From positions 744,001 to 808,000 of the forward strand of contig NZ_JAIUCZ020000003.1 of the NCBI RefSeq assembly GCF_020176955.2: 64,000 bases of DNA. The letters run 5' to 3'. This DNA is from Nocardia sp. alder85J (lineage in GTDB: Bacteria; Actinomycetota; Actinomycetes; Mycobacteriales; Mycobacteriaceae). The notes below the pieces were generated by a model. The model saw only the letters and a list, made by a program, of their open reading frames with translations. It had not been told where the DNA came from and searched no databases. This document shows, in pieces, positions 28,391 to 35,830 of the stretch (position 1 is its first letter; every line of letters starts with the position of its first letter). Made by a program: the position numbers and the translations under genes.

Positions 28391-28554
28391 CTTCCGACGA
28401 GGCCGGGGTCGAGCACGAGGACGTTGCGGGGCCGGCGATCCTCGTCACGAACTACCAGCACCTGCTCGCGTGTGGTGAGCGCCGCCGTGATCAACGCCTG
28501 GATCGATGGAACCGCTGGGGCCGAATGTGTTGCAGCAACGCCAAAGTCGGTCAT
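28384..28554 (-). CDS. Small hypothetical protein, 56 aa
   Basis: The frame begins MTDFGVAATHSAPAVPSIQA and ends VLDPGLVGRC. The ATG overlaps the stop of the preceding small gene (ATGA). Composition is protein-like, with an Asp/Arg-rich loop (VVRDEDRRPRN). Family unknown. Confidence 0.4.
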   Translation of the reverse strand: MTDFGVAATHSAPAVPSIQALITAALTTREQVLVVRDEDRRPRNVLVLDPGLVGRC

Positions 28555-28700
28555 GGCCAGCGCTTCCCGAAAGTCCGGACAAAGTGGAGGATGCGCGCGA
28601 GCGGGCTGATGGGGTAGCGCCCGACCCGCAGCGGAAAAGGATGGGAGCTGCGGACGATCCAGCCATCCGGGGTGCGAATAATGCGTAGCCGCAACATCAT
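28551..28700 (-). CDS. Small basic hypothetical protein, 49 aa
   Basis: The frame reads MMLRLRIIRTPDGWIVRSSH to the C-terminal FVRTFGKRWP. A short beta-hairpin-like start is followed by a basic tail. It is linked by overlapping start/stop codons to the frames on either side, which argues for real translation. Family unknown. Confidence 0.45.
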   Translation of the reverse strand: MMLRLRIIRTPDGWIVRSSHPFPLRVGRYPISPLARILHFVRTFGKRWP

Positions 28701-28849
28701 CGGTTGTTCTTTGCCTCGATGGAACGCTGCGAGGCGGTGGGAGCGGGTGCAGCGACCTGCAGGTCGAGCATCGCCTGGGGTGCGTCGCCTGCGGTGAGCC
28801 TGGTCCATACCGCGTGAACGACGACCCACGCAGTGCTGGGGAACCGCAC
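28697..28849 (-). CDS. Small hypothetical protein or C-terminal remnant
   Basis: The frame runs VRFPSTAWVVVHAVWTRLTA to IEAKNNR and stops inside the next start codon pair. It stays open upstream to about 28928 without a good start (RRRHLHLRAGANQAQAEF). It may therefore be the tail of a gene whose beginning was lost near the IS3 element at 29010. Confidence 0.4.
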   Translation of the reverse strand: MRFPSTAWVVVHAVWTRLTAGDAPQAMLDLQVAAPAPTASQRSIEAKNNR

Positions 28850-29076
28850 TCGGAATTCCGCCTGCGCCTGATTGGCCCCTGCGCGTAGGTGCAGATGGCG
28901 GCGGCGAGACCGGGCGCATCGTCAGGATGTATGTCAGGTAGATGGGTTAACCACTGCTGCAACGGTTGTGGACTGGTAGTGACCCACTGGTGGACCAGTC
29001 CGGTCCTGAGGGGCTGCTGCACGGATAGGTGACATCGACATGGCTTGCCGGGAGGCTGGCCTGAGAGGATGTCACA

Positions 29077-29385
29077 GTGCCGAAGCCGTATCCGAAGGAG
29101 TTCCGCGACGATGTGGTGCGGGTTGCTCGCAACCGCGACGACGGAGTCACGCTGGAACAGGTAGCCGCGGATTTCGGGGTTCATCCGATGACGCTGTCGA
29201 AGTGGATGCGCCAGGCCGGGATCGACGACGGGAACCGGCCCGGGGCCACGTGTAGCGAGTCCGCGGAGTTGCGGGACGCGCGGCGGCGGATCCGGTTGCT
29301 GGAGCAGGAGAACGAGGTCCTGCGGCGTGCGGCGGCGTATCTGTCGCAGGCCCAAATACCGGGAAAAGGCTCTACCCGCTCGTGA
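29077..29385 (+). CDS. IS3-family transposase OrfA
   Basis: This 102-residue protein starts at a GTG. Its HTH ([30 protein letters not shown]) and leucine-zipper helix ([20 protein letters not shown]) are as expected for OrfA. It overlaps orfB by GTGA at 29382-29385. Confidence 0.85.
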   Translation: MPKPYPKEFRDDVVRVARNRDDGVTLEQVAADFGVHPMTLSKWMRQAGIDDGNRPGATCSESAELRDARRRIRLLEQENEVLRRAAAYLSQAQIPGKGSTRS

Positions 29386-30242
29386 AAGAGCTTGCCGCCG
29401 AAGGGATTCCCGTGGCGGTGACGTGCCGGGTTCTTCAGCTCGCTCGCCGGCCTTACTATCGGTGGCTGGCCGCACCGGTGACCGTAGCCGAGGGGATTGC
29501 GGCGTATCGGGCGAACGTGTTGTTCGATGCGCATCGTGACGATCCGGAGTTCGGGTACCGGTTCCTCGCCGGCGAAGCCAGAGCCGCGGGTGTGGCGATG
29601 GCCGGCCGGACCGCGTGGCGGATCTGCTCGGGCAACCGGTGGTGGAGTGTGTTCGGGAAACGCCGGCGCGGCAAGAACGGGAAGCCCGGCCCGCCGGTCC
29701 ACGACGACCCGGTGCGGCGGAACTTCACCGCCGATGCCCCGAATCGCTTGTGGCTCAGCGATATTACCGAACATCACACCAGTGAAGGGAAGCTGTATCT
29801 CTGTGCGGTCAAGGACGTGTTCTCCAACCGGATCGTCGGCTATTCCATCGATTCCCGGATGAAGTCGCAGTTGGCGGTGGCCGCGTTGGCCAACGCGGTA
29901 GCCCGCCGTGGTGATGTGGCCGGCTGTGTGCTGTACACCGGCCGCGGCAGCCAGTTTCGTTCGAGACGATTTGTGCACGCGCTCAACAGATTTCACATGA
30001 CCGGATCCATGGGCAGAGTCGGCGCCGCCGGTGACAACGCGGCCATGGAGAGCTTCTTCAGCCTCCTGCAACACAATGTCCTGGACCGGCAGCGCTGGGA
30101 CACCCGCGAGCAGTTGCGGATCGCGATAGTGACCTGGATCGAACGCACCTACCACCGGCGCCGCCGGCAGGCCCGCCTGGGCCGGTTGACCCCGATCGAA
30201 TACGAAACCATCATGTCCCCAGCAGCCCGACAGGCTGCCTAA
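29382..30242 (+). CDS. IS3-family transposase OrfB with a lost catalytic Asp
   Basis: This 286-residue protein has the integrase core of IS3 OrfB. The first acid (LWLSDITEH) and the last ([11 protein letters not shown]) are present. The second acid, normally in HSDRGSQ, is Gly in [12 protein letters not shown]. Without it the DDE triad is incomplete, so this copy should not transpose by itself. The frame is otherwise complete, so the change is recent or tolerated. Confidence 0.8.
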   Translation: MKELAAEGIPVAVTCRVLQLARRPYYRWLAAPVTVAEGIAAYRANVLFDAHRDDPEFGYRFLAGEARAAGVAMAGRTAWRICSGNRWWSVFGKRRRGKNGKPGPPVHDDPVRRNFTADAPNRLWLSDITEHHTSEGKLYLCAVKDVFSNRIVGYSIDSRMKSQLAVAALANAVARRGDVAGCVLYTGRGSQFRSRRFVHALNRFHMTGSMGRVGAAGDNAAMESFFSLLQHNVLDRQRWDTREQLRIAIVTWIERTYHRRRRQARLGRLTPIEYETIMSPAARQAA

Positions 30243-30272
30243 CCACTGTCACCCGATCATGCAGCAGCCCCG

Positions 30273-30437
30273 TTCACCGCCGCTGTCCTGGCCGCGACCG
30301 TTGTCGCACTTACCGCCGGACTGCTCACCCACACCGACGGCGCTTCCCTCGCCAGAACCATCTGCGCCGGTGGCATCGGATTCGGCAGCACTCTCACGCT
30401 GATCCTGCTCGCCATCACCACCTACAAAGCTTTGTAA
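30273..30437 (+). pseudogene. SpdB-like small membrane protein, N-terminus cut by IS3
   Basis: Directly after the IS3 end an open frame reads FTAAVLAATVVALTAGLLTH, then GGIGFGSTLTLILLAITTYK before TAA. These are two membrane helices of the kind found in Spd transfer proteins of actinomycete conjugative elements. The start and first residues are missing. The assignment to Spd is by character only. Confidence 0.4.
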
Positions 30438-30497
30438 CCAGCACTGGTCGTTGAGCACGAACGGGGGTCTGGCGATGTACGAGGCTCCGGCCGCGAG

Positions 30498-30776
30498 TCA
30501 GCGGGTCCGCGCGGCCGTCCGGACCCACACAGCGCGGTCCTGCTCCATCATTTTCAGCGCCGCATACGGATCCGTGCTCCGCGCGGTCCCGGTCACCACC
30601 AGCAGACCGCCGCGGTCACGCAAATCGCGCTCGACCGCGCAGCGCCACTGCGGACCGGACACCAGCTCGCCTTCGCCAACCTCTCCCAGCCCGGCCGGGC
30701 CCGCGATCCGGATCGACGACAGGCCCGCGTCGACGGTGATCCGCCAGCCCGCCGTCGGCGCAGCCTCGAACTCCGC
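30498..30776 (-). pseudogene. C-terminal gene fragment of an element protein
   Basis: An open frame of ~92 codons reads EFEAAPTAGWRITVDAGLSS, later VERDLRDRGGLLVVTGTARS, and ends WVRTAARTR. It is bounded upstream by a stop and has no start codon except a GTG half way along. It is protein-like with strands and helices alternating. It lies 32 bases downstream of the zinc-finger gene on the same strand, across the hairpin. It is probably a truncated gene; family unknown. Confidence 0.45.
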
Positions 30777-30791
30777 CTACCGCGCGGGTAG

Positions 30792-30819
30792 TTGCCCGAT
30801 AACCTTCGTTATCGGGCAA
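30792..30819. terminator. Perfect 12-bp hairpin at the end of the zinc-finger gene
   Basis: TTGCCCGATAAC and GTTATCGGGCAA pair perfectly around CTTC. The TAA stop of the zinc-finger gene is inside the right arm. It is a strong terminator candidate. The arm resembles the TACCGGGCAACGGTA sequence beside the attachment site, so a protein-binding role is also possible. Confidence 0.55.
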
Positions 30820-31225
30820 TAGCCTTGGCGACGGCCTCGATTGGGGTAGCCCTCGTCTTCCGCCGACGGCGGTAGTAGTGGGCCTTCTGGCGGCAGCTCT
30901 TGCTGCAGTACCTCAGGGGACGGCCGCGCCGGTTCTGTTCCAGCTCTTTGAGGCACACCGGGCATCGACCGGGCTGTTCCCCGACTTCATTGCCCAGGTA
31001 CGGTGCCAGCCGGGCGCGGTGGCGCTCGTCTAACCGCACCCCGCGCAGGATGCTGCCCAGCACTTCGATGTCGCGGCGGCTGGGTTCGAACCGGAGGATG
31101 GTTTCGACGAGTTCCCGGTCGCCCCGGGTCAGATCGAGCAGCACGAGCTGGAGATCGGCGGTGAGGAAGTCATCGGCGACCTGATCGGCCAGGTGGTCGT
31201 GGACGTAGCGTCGGCGGCGGGTCAT
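30809..31225 (-). CDS. Zinc-finger protein of the integrative element, 138 aa
   Basis: The ATG at 31225 follows GAGGAGG and overlaps the previous stop. The first ~85 residues are helical and acidic (LADQVADDFLTADLQLVLLD, then DRELVETILRFEPSRRDIEV). The C-terminus carries a C-x2-C...C-x3-C cluster (CPVCLKE, YCSKSCRQKAHYYRRRRK), the basic zinc-finger form common in small genes next to actinobacterial integrases. It probably binds nucleic acid. It could assist excision or regulate the integrase, but that is inference from position. Confidence 0.6.
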   Translation of the reverse strand: MTRRRRYVHDHLADQVADDFLTADLQLVLLDLTRGDRELVETILRFEPSRRDIEVLGSILRGVRLDERHRARLAPYLGNEVGEQPGRCPVCLKELEQNRRGRPLRYCSKSCRQKAHYYRRRRKTRATPIEAVAKAIAR

Positions 31226-31378
31226 TCTGCCTCCTCGGCAGCCGGTAGGCGCGGCCGGCGGCCGAAGGCGGCAGCGAAGGACTCGAAAACTCGTGGTACG
31301 TCTGCTTTTGTGGGCGCGTCGCAATGCGACGATGACTGCCGCGATGAGCATCAGCGCGGGCAACTGTGCCCAGAACAC
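31222..31378 (-). pseudogene. Small membrane protein, probably frameshifted
   Basis: From a GTG at 31378 the frame reads VFWAQLPALMLIAAVIVALR, a membrane helix. In the frame that ends with the ATGA overlap to the zinc-finger gene the sequence is APTKADVPRVFESFAAAFGR and ends LPAAEEAE. The overlap and composition indicate that this second frame is the true 3' end, and that a one-base change near 31,305 separates the two. The original would be a ~55-residue single-pass protein. Confidence 0.45.
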
Positions 31379-31450
31379 CGTCCATGTGGTTGAGTCGGCC
31401 CGCAGCGCGGTGCTGGTGTTGCCACCAGCCCGTTTCTGCGGGCCGCTCGC

Positions 31451-33088
31451 CTACGCGGCCGTCGCTAGATCGTCCTGCCGTAGTCTTTCGGCGCGCTCGA
31501 GTAACAGCCCGTTCAGCACCGCCACCGGGGATCTGTGCGACATCGCCAGCCGCCGATCGAGGGCATCAGTCCACACCCTGGTCAGGTCGTCCATCAGCTT
31601 GTCGACCATCGTCTTCGTGACGTGCGTGTACCGCGATTGGACCGACGAGTCCTCGTGGCCGATCCGGGCGTTGATCAGCTTTTGCGGCGTCCCCAGCTCC
31701 TCCATCAGAGTCCGGTGCGAATGCCGGTTCCCGTGTGGCGTCATACCATTCGCGATCGGCATCCAACACGCGTCGGCCCGGCCGGACGCATTACGCCCAC
31801 GCACCGGCACGCCGGGAAAATCTTTGGCGCTCACCGGAACTGGGCGTGCCGGCGAATTCTTCCCGCGGGGCGGATACCAGCCCGACACTGCCGGGGTGTA
31901 CAGCCAGGCGTAGAAGCCCGAACGCCGCCAATGCCCGGCCCCGGCACCCGCACTCGGCTTGGTGTAACCCAACTCCGCCACGGCCCGCAAGACCCGCTGC
32001 CGGGTCAAGTCGGATACGTTCGCACAACCACGCAGCACCAGCGATACAGTGCTGAGGGTCACCTCTGCACGGTCGGCTAGCATCCGCTGGGTGACGCCGC
32101 TGGCACTGCGTCGGCTACGCCGTTTGGCCTGACCACGGAAGACGTAACTGAGTTGATGGCAGTCACAGGGCGGTCTCGGTGTGCGTTCCATGAATCCGAC
32201 CAGCAGACGCCACAACGGATCCGGCAGGTGGATATCCCGCCGAGAACCGTTCTTGGGCTCGCACTTGACGAGTTTCCCGGCGATCTCGGTGAGCTGCCAC
32301 TCGACACGAACGCGATGATCGGTGACGTACCGGGCTTCCAGGCCGACAAGTTCTCCGAGCCGCATGCCGGTGTAGAACTTCAGGATCACCGCTACGAACT
32401 CGTCATCCCGGCCTGACAGCAACGCCGCTCTCTCGGCAATCAACAAAGCCCCCAGGGCATCGGTGATCACCTTCTCGGTCGCGCGATTCGATCTTCTTCC
32501 CGCACGGCGGCCGCGGTTTCGCCTCCGACGCGCCGTGTTCACCGGAATCTTCCCGGCCTCGACCGCATCCTCCAAGATCACATGCAGCACAGCCCGATAG
32601 GAGGTGATGCTGTCCCTCGCGTACCCTGCCGCACGCAACGCCTTCTCCCACTCGGCGACAGCCTTCCGCGTGATGTCCTTCAACGGCATCGGACCGAAGG
32701 TCGGCAACAGATGACACTGGATGTAGCTTTCGTAGTTGCAGACCGTGGAATCTGCCAGATCCTGATCGTCCAGCCACCCCTCGGCATACTCCTCGAACCT
32801 CTGATCGCCGGGGTCGGGAATCGACGGCATGGTGTACGGCACTACGGACATCGACGGCGCCGCGGAGACGGCAGGCGCCGCGGGAGGCGAGACGGACCGG
32901 GCCACGGCCACCGACCCGACCGTGCCGAGGAGCCGATACTCGATCTCAGCCTCCAGGCAGGCGGCCTGAGCCAGTTTCTTGGTCGCGTATCGGACCGGCT
33001 TACCATTCTCGTCGTAGATGGTCCGGTAGTCGCCGGGCGCAATCTTGAACCGGGCCTCGTGGTAGTGCCCTCGGCTGATAGCAGGCAT
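31451..33088 (-). CDS. Tyrosine integrase with an inserted LacI-type HTH
   Basis: This 545-residue protein starts at an ATG after AGGAG. It has an N-terminal arm-binding region (1-55), a Pro/Ala linker, a SAM-like core-binding domain (about 95-185) and a catalytic domain. Arg243 (TGMRLGE), His452/Arg455 (HGNRHSH), His478 (GHED) and Tyr487 (SRYTH) give the full active site. Between residues ~332 and 380, inside the catalytic domain, lies GVTQRMLADRAEVTLSTVSL, then VSDLTRQRVLRAVAELGY. This is an almost canonical LacI-family HTH. The protein should integrate and excise the island at the adjacent tRNA-Thr. The inserted domain may add a DNA contact or self-control. Confidence 0.8.
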   Translation of the reverse strand: MPAISRGHYHEARFKIAPGDYRTIYDENGKPVRYATKKLAQAACLEAEIEYRLLGTVGSVAVARSVSPPAAPAVSAAPSMSVVPYTMPSIPDPGDQRFEEYAEGWLDDQDLADSTVCNYESYIQCHLLPTFGPMPLKDITRKAVAEWEKALRAAGYARDSITSYRAVLHVILEDAVEAGKIPVNTARRRRNRGRRAGRRSNRATEKVITDALGALLIAERAALLSGRDDEFVAVILKFYTGMRLGELVGLEARYVTDHRVRVEWQLTEIAGKLVKCEPKNGSRRDIHLPDPLWRLLVGFMERTPRPPCDCHQLSYVFRGQAKRRSRRSASGVTQRMLADRAEVTLSTVSLVLRGCANVSDLTRQRVLRAVAELGYTKPSAGAGAGHWRRSGFYAWLYTPAVSGWYPPRGKNSPARPVPVSAKDFPGVPVRGRNASGRADACWMPIANGMTPHGNRHSHRTLMEELGTPQKLINARIGHEDSSVQSRYTHVTKTMVDKLMDDLTRVWTDALDRRLAMSHRSPVAVLNGLLLERAERLRQDDLATAA

Positions 33089-33662
33089 TCAGGTGGACTC
33101 CTGGCATCGCGCGCCGAAACGGCACGGAAAGGACTGAGACCGACCAGCCGACACCCCTGTTCGGGGCCGGCAAGGTCTGATTCGCGCCGATCAAGCCCTC
33201 CGACGCCTGCGGTGAGATACACCAGCAGTACTGCGATAGCCGGGCCAGACTATCTACAGGATCTCCCACTGCGCAACACGCTCCGCATCGAGGCAGGACC
33301 CCCTCTCCTCGCGACACGCGGCGCGACACGCCGTTGAATGGCGACGAATTTCACGGTTCTCCGCATCCTGTCGCTGCTCGGTAACCACCAGGACAGCCGA
33401 TCCGGTTCCGATCCATCGAAATCCGGCACGATTTCGGCAAAAAGTTGCCTACCGAAACCCGCCGAATCCGGCCGAACCCCACCGAACCAGCCTGTAGGGC
33501 ACGCGAGGATTCGAACAACGAGACCACTTCCGACTACTCGGGAAGACAGCGGGTCCCCGCAGGTAGATGATGGAATACGCTGATAGACAGGACCGCAGTC
33601 ACTCCGCACAGACCACTGCCGGGACGAAAATGAATCAGATTACCGGGCAACGGTATTCGTAG
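33089..33662. promoter_or_regulatory. Integrase leader and attachment region, non-coding
   Basis: No convincing gene lies in these 570 bases. They hold CCGATCC at 33397 and 33408, four CCGAA repeats at 10-bp spacing (33452-33486), and TACCGGGCAACGGTA (33641-33655), a small inverted repeat next to the tRNA junction. These are likely binding sites for integrase or an excision factor. Confidence 0.45.
33452..33491. repeat. Four 10-bp repeats with CCGAA core
   Basis: CCGAA occurs at 33452, 33462, 33472 and 33482, exactly one helical turn apart, with variable C/G-rich spacers. The spacing suggests a protein array bound to one DNA face. Confidence 0.6.
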
Positions 33663-33700
33663 TTACGAGTGAAGCGCTCTACCGACTGAGCTAAGGCGGC
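33663..33700 (-). tRNA. tRNA-Thr(CGT) 5' part, truncated at position 38
   Basis: Read on the minus strand, GCCGCCT (acceptor), GCTC...GAGC (D arm), CTTCA (anticodon stem) and loop CTCGTAA match tRNA-Thr with anticodon CGT. After loop position 38 the sequence departs and no TGAAG stem partner, T arm or AGGCGGC acceptor partner follows. The break is in the anticodon loop, a known crossover point for tyrosine integrases. The 3' part should be at the other end of the island. Confidence 0.7.
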
Positions 33701-33777
33701 GTGCCTTCCGGCGCTGCGAGTCTATCGTCTCCCGGCCGGTTTGGGAAAACGGGTGGTCGGGTGCGCAGCGGGGATGG

Positions 33778-34986
33778 TCAGGCGGCACGGGCGGCGATCA
33801 TGGTGGCGACCATGGCGGCGACGGCGAAGCGAGGCTTGACGTTCTGGTCGAGAGCCTCGCGGCAGGCGAGGACCGCCTCGATCGAGCGCAGCAGGCCCTC
33901 GGGGCGGACCTCGGCGGCGAGGTCGCGGATCTGGTCGGGGAGGTCGGGGTGGGTCAGGGCGACACCCGCGGCGGCGGGGGTGGTGGCGCGGAGACGGACC
34001 GCCAGAGCGTCGCGGTAGAGACCGGCGACATCGATGAGGGCGCGGTCGAGGGCGTCGCGGCCGGTGCGGGTGGCCCGGGATTTCTGGCGGCGCTCCAGAT
34101 CCTTCAGGGCGCCCGCCGAACCCCGGGTGGCGGCGGCGGTGCCCTTGCCGGTGCCGCCGGCGCCGAGGGCGGTGGCCAGTTCCTCGCGCTCGCGCTCGTC
34201 GCGGACGGCGCTGACCTGTTTGGCCTCCTCCTCGGCGGATTTGACCAGTTCGTCGGCCGCGGCGTAGGCGGCGCCGGGGCGGGCGGTGGCCGTGACCAAG
34301 GCCAGGGCGCGTGTGCGCCGGGTGCGGGCCTCCTCGTCGGTGGCGAGCCGGCGGGCCCGGCCGACATGGCCGCCGCTGACCGAGGCCGCCCACGCGGCCG
34401 TCTTGCCGTCGAGTCCGTCGCGGTCTCGCAATACCTGCGCTATCGAGGGAACGGACGGGGTCACCAGGTGCACGTGCCGGCACCGAGAGCGCAGCGTCAC
34501 CGAGATGTCCTCCGGGTCGACCGAGGGCGCGCAGAGCAGGAACACCGTGCGTTCCGGCGGCTCCTCGACCACCTTGAGCAGGACGTTGCCGGCCGCTTCG
34601 GTCAGGCGGTCGGCATCTTCGACCAGCACCACCTGCCAGCGGCCGGTGGTGGGCCGCCGGGCGGCGACCTGCACGATCTCGCGCATCTCCTTGGTGCCGA
34701 TGGACAACCCTTCGGGAACGACCCGCCGCACGTCGCCGTGGGTACCCGCCATGGTGGTGGTGCAGGCATGGCAGTGCCCGCAGCCGGGGATGCCCGGATC
34801 GGTGCACTGGAGGGCGGCCGCGAAGCACAGGGCGGCGACGGACCGGCCGGAGCCGGGCGGCCCGGTGAACAGCCAGGAATGCGTCATGGCCGACGACGAC
34901 TCCCCGCTGCGCGCGGCAACCGCGGCAGCGGCCAGTTCGGACTCGACCGCATCCTGGCCGACCAGCCGATCGAAGACTCCCGCCAC
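33778..34986 (-). CDS. holB: DNA polymerase III delta' subunit
   Basis: The start is set at the GTG giving VAGVFDRLVGQDAVESEL, the conserved beginning of the family; 402 residues result. Walker A is GPPGSGRSV. A zinc-binding set follows (CGHCHACTTT with earlier Cys), as does VEDADRLTEAAGNVLLKVVE, where the Walker B region is the modified form of delta'. The SRC motif is in LRSRCRHVHL. It is part of the clamp loader that places the beta clamp on DNA. The gene ends 78 bases from the tRNA-Thr remnant, matching mycobacterial order next to a tRNA. Confidence 0.9.
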   Translation of the reverse strand: MAGVFDRLVGQDAVESELAAAAVAARSGESSSAMTHSWLFTGPPGSGRSVAALCFAAALQCTDPGIPGCGHCHACTTTMAGTHGDVRRVVPEGLSIGTKEMREIVQVAARRPTTGRWQVVLVEDADRLTEAAGNVLLKVVEEPPERTVFLLCAPSVDPEDISVTLRSRCRHVHLVTPSVPSIAQVLRDRDGLDGKTAAWAASVSGGHVGRARRLATDEEARTRRTRALALVTATARPGAAYAAADELVKSAEEEAKQVSAVRDEREREELATALGAGGTGKGTAAATRGSAGALKDLERRQKSRATRTGRDALDRALIDVAGLYRDALAVRLRATTPAAAGVALTHPDLPDQIRDLAAEVRPEGLLRSIEAVLACREALDQNVKPRFAVAAMVATMIAARAA

Positions 34987-35218
34987 GACGTACACCCTAA
35001 CGTCCGCCACCGACAGCGAACGTTCGCCGTCGGTGTCCGGGCTCGCCCCGCCGGTCGGCGGTGCGGCCGGAATCACACCGGATAGACTCGCAAACTTCGC
35101 AAAGCGTCCTGGCGGTGGTGGAAACCGTTGCCGCCGAACGGATTCGAGGCGGCCATCGGTGGCACGCCCGAATCGGCTCGACAACAGCGGGTTCCGCCGC
35201 CCTCGGCCGCAATTGCCT

Positions 35219-35728
35219 TCATTGCGAGGCGCGTTGGTACGTGGTGTTGGCGCCGTCGAGCGACTCGCGGATGATGTCCGCGTGGCCGGAGTGGTGGGCG
35301 ATCTCGCGGAGGATGTGGAGCAGCGTGAATCGCACGGTCCACCATTGCCTTTCGGGTGCCCAGGGCGCGGTGGGCAGCGGGATGGCGGTGTCGAGGCTGT
35401 CCAGATCGCGGATCAGCTTCGTCGTCTCCAGGGCCACCTCCTCCCAACCGGCCAGCAGTTCCGCCACGGTCTGCTCGGGACCGAGGCGATACTCCGAATC
35501 CATCCGGGACACATCGAATTTCGCCGTCTCGTCCTGTTCGACGATGACGGTGCACCAGTGCCGTTCGACGTTGACGACGTGATTGAGCAGACCGCCGAGG
35601 GTCAACTCACTCACGGTGGTCCGCTGCCGGGCCTGATCATCCTCGATCCCGCGCAACGTGATGCGGAACAGTTCACGCTGACTCGCCAGCATGGTGATCA
35701 ATTCTTCGCGTTCGGTGTCGACGGCCAT
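35219..35728 (-). CDS. DinB/DUF664-family protein
   Basis: The start is at MAVDTEREELITML, preceded by GGAAGGA; 169 residues. Four-helix DinB-like bundle features include HVVNVERHW, a central WEEVALETTKLI helix, and HHSGHADIIRESL at the end. The three His (HVVNVERHW, ILREIAHHSGHAD) are the usual metal ligands. Such proteins are often thiol-dependent transferases in actinobacteria (mycothiol). The substrate is unknown. Confidence 0.8.
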   Translation of the reverse strand: MAVDTEREELITMLASQRELFRITLRGIEDDQARQRTTVSELTLGGLLNHVVNVERHWCTVIVEQDETAKFDVSRMDSEYRLGPEQTVAELLAGWEEVALETTKLIRDLDSLDTAIPLPTAPWAPERQWWTVRFTLLHILREIAHHSGHADIIRESLDGANTTYQRASQ

Positions 35729-35830
35729 CGCGGTCCTTCCGCTCGAGCGGGCTCCGATGGCAGGCACGGTACGGCAGGACACCGACAGAAATCGGACTGC
35801 GTCCGATTTCCGCCGATCGAGGCGACGGAC

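Larger units (their letters stand above)
29010..30272 (+). mobile_element. IS3-family insertion sequence, probably inactive
   Basis: Inverted ends share GGGGCTGCTGCA (29010-29021 and, inverted, 30261-30272) with further partial match inward (GGTGACA). No target duplication is visible. It carries orfA and orfB; orfB lacks a catalytic Asp. Confidence 0.7.
1..33662. mobile_element. Integrated genomic island, right part; left end outside the window
   Basis: The right boundary is a tRNA-Thr gene truncated in its anticodon loop at 33663, followed leftwards by repeats, a tyrosine integrase and small element genes. Everything to the left is accessory in character: defence genes, five insertion sequences, pseudogenes and orphan genes, with patches of visibly lower GC (about 13.1-15.7 kb). 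To the right lies a conserved mycobacterial-type core order. The matching left attachment site is not in the window, so the element could be larger than 33 kb, or could be a composite of several insertions. The boundary is seen in the sequence; the extent as one element is inference. Confidence 0.6.

Noticed and set aside
28384..29475. 363-residue minus-strand frame running through the IS3 orfA region
   Set aside because: Only its last 56 codons look coding; the rest is antisense to the IS element.
33601..33700. Intact tRNA or intron-containing tRNA
   Set aside because: No T arm or acceptor partner is found within the next 100 bases, so a truncated tRNA is the simpler reading.
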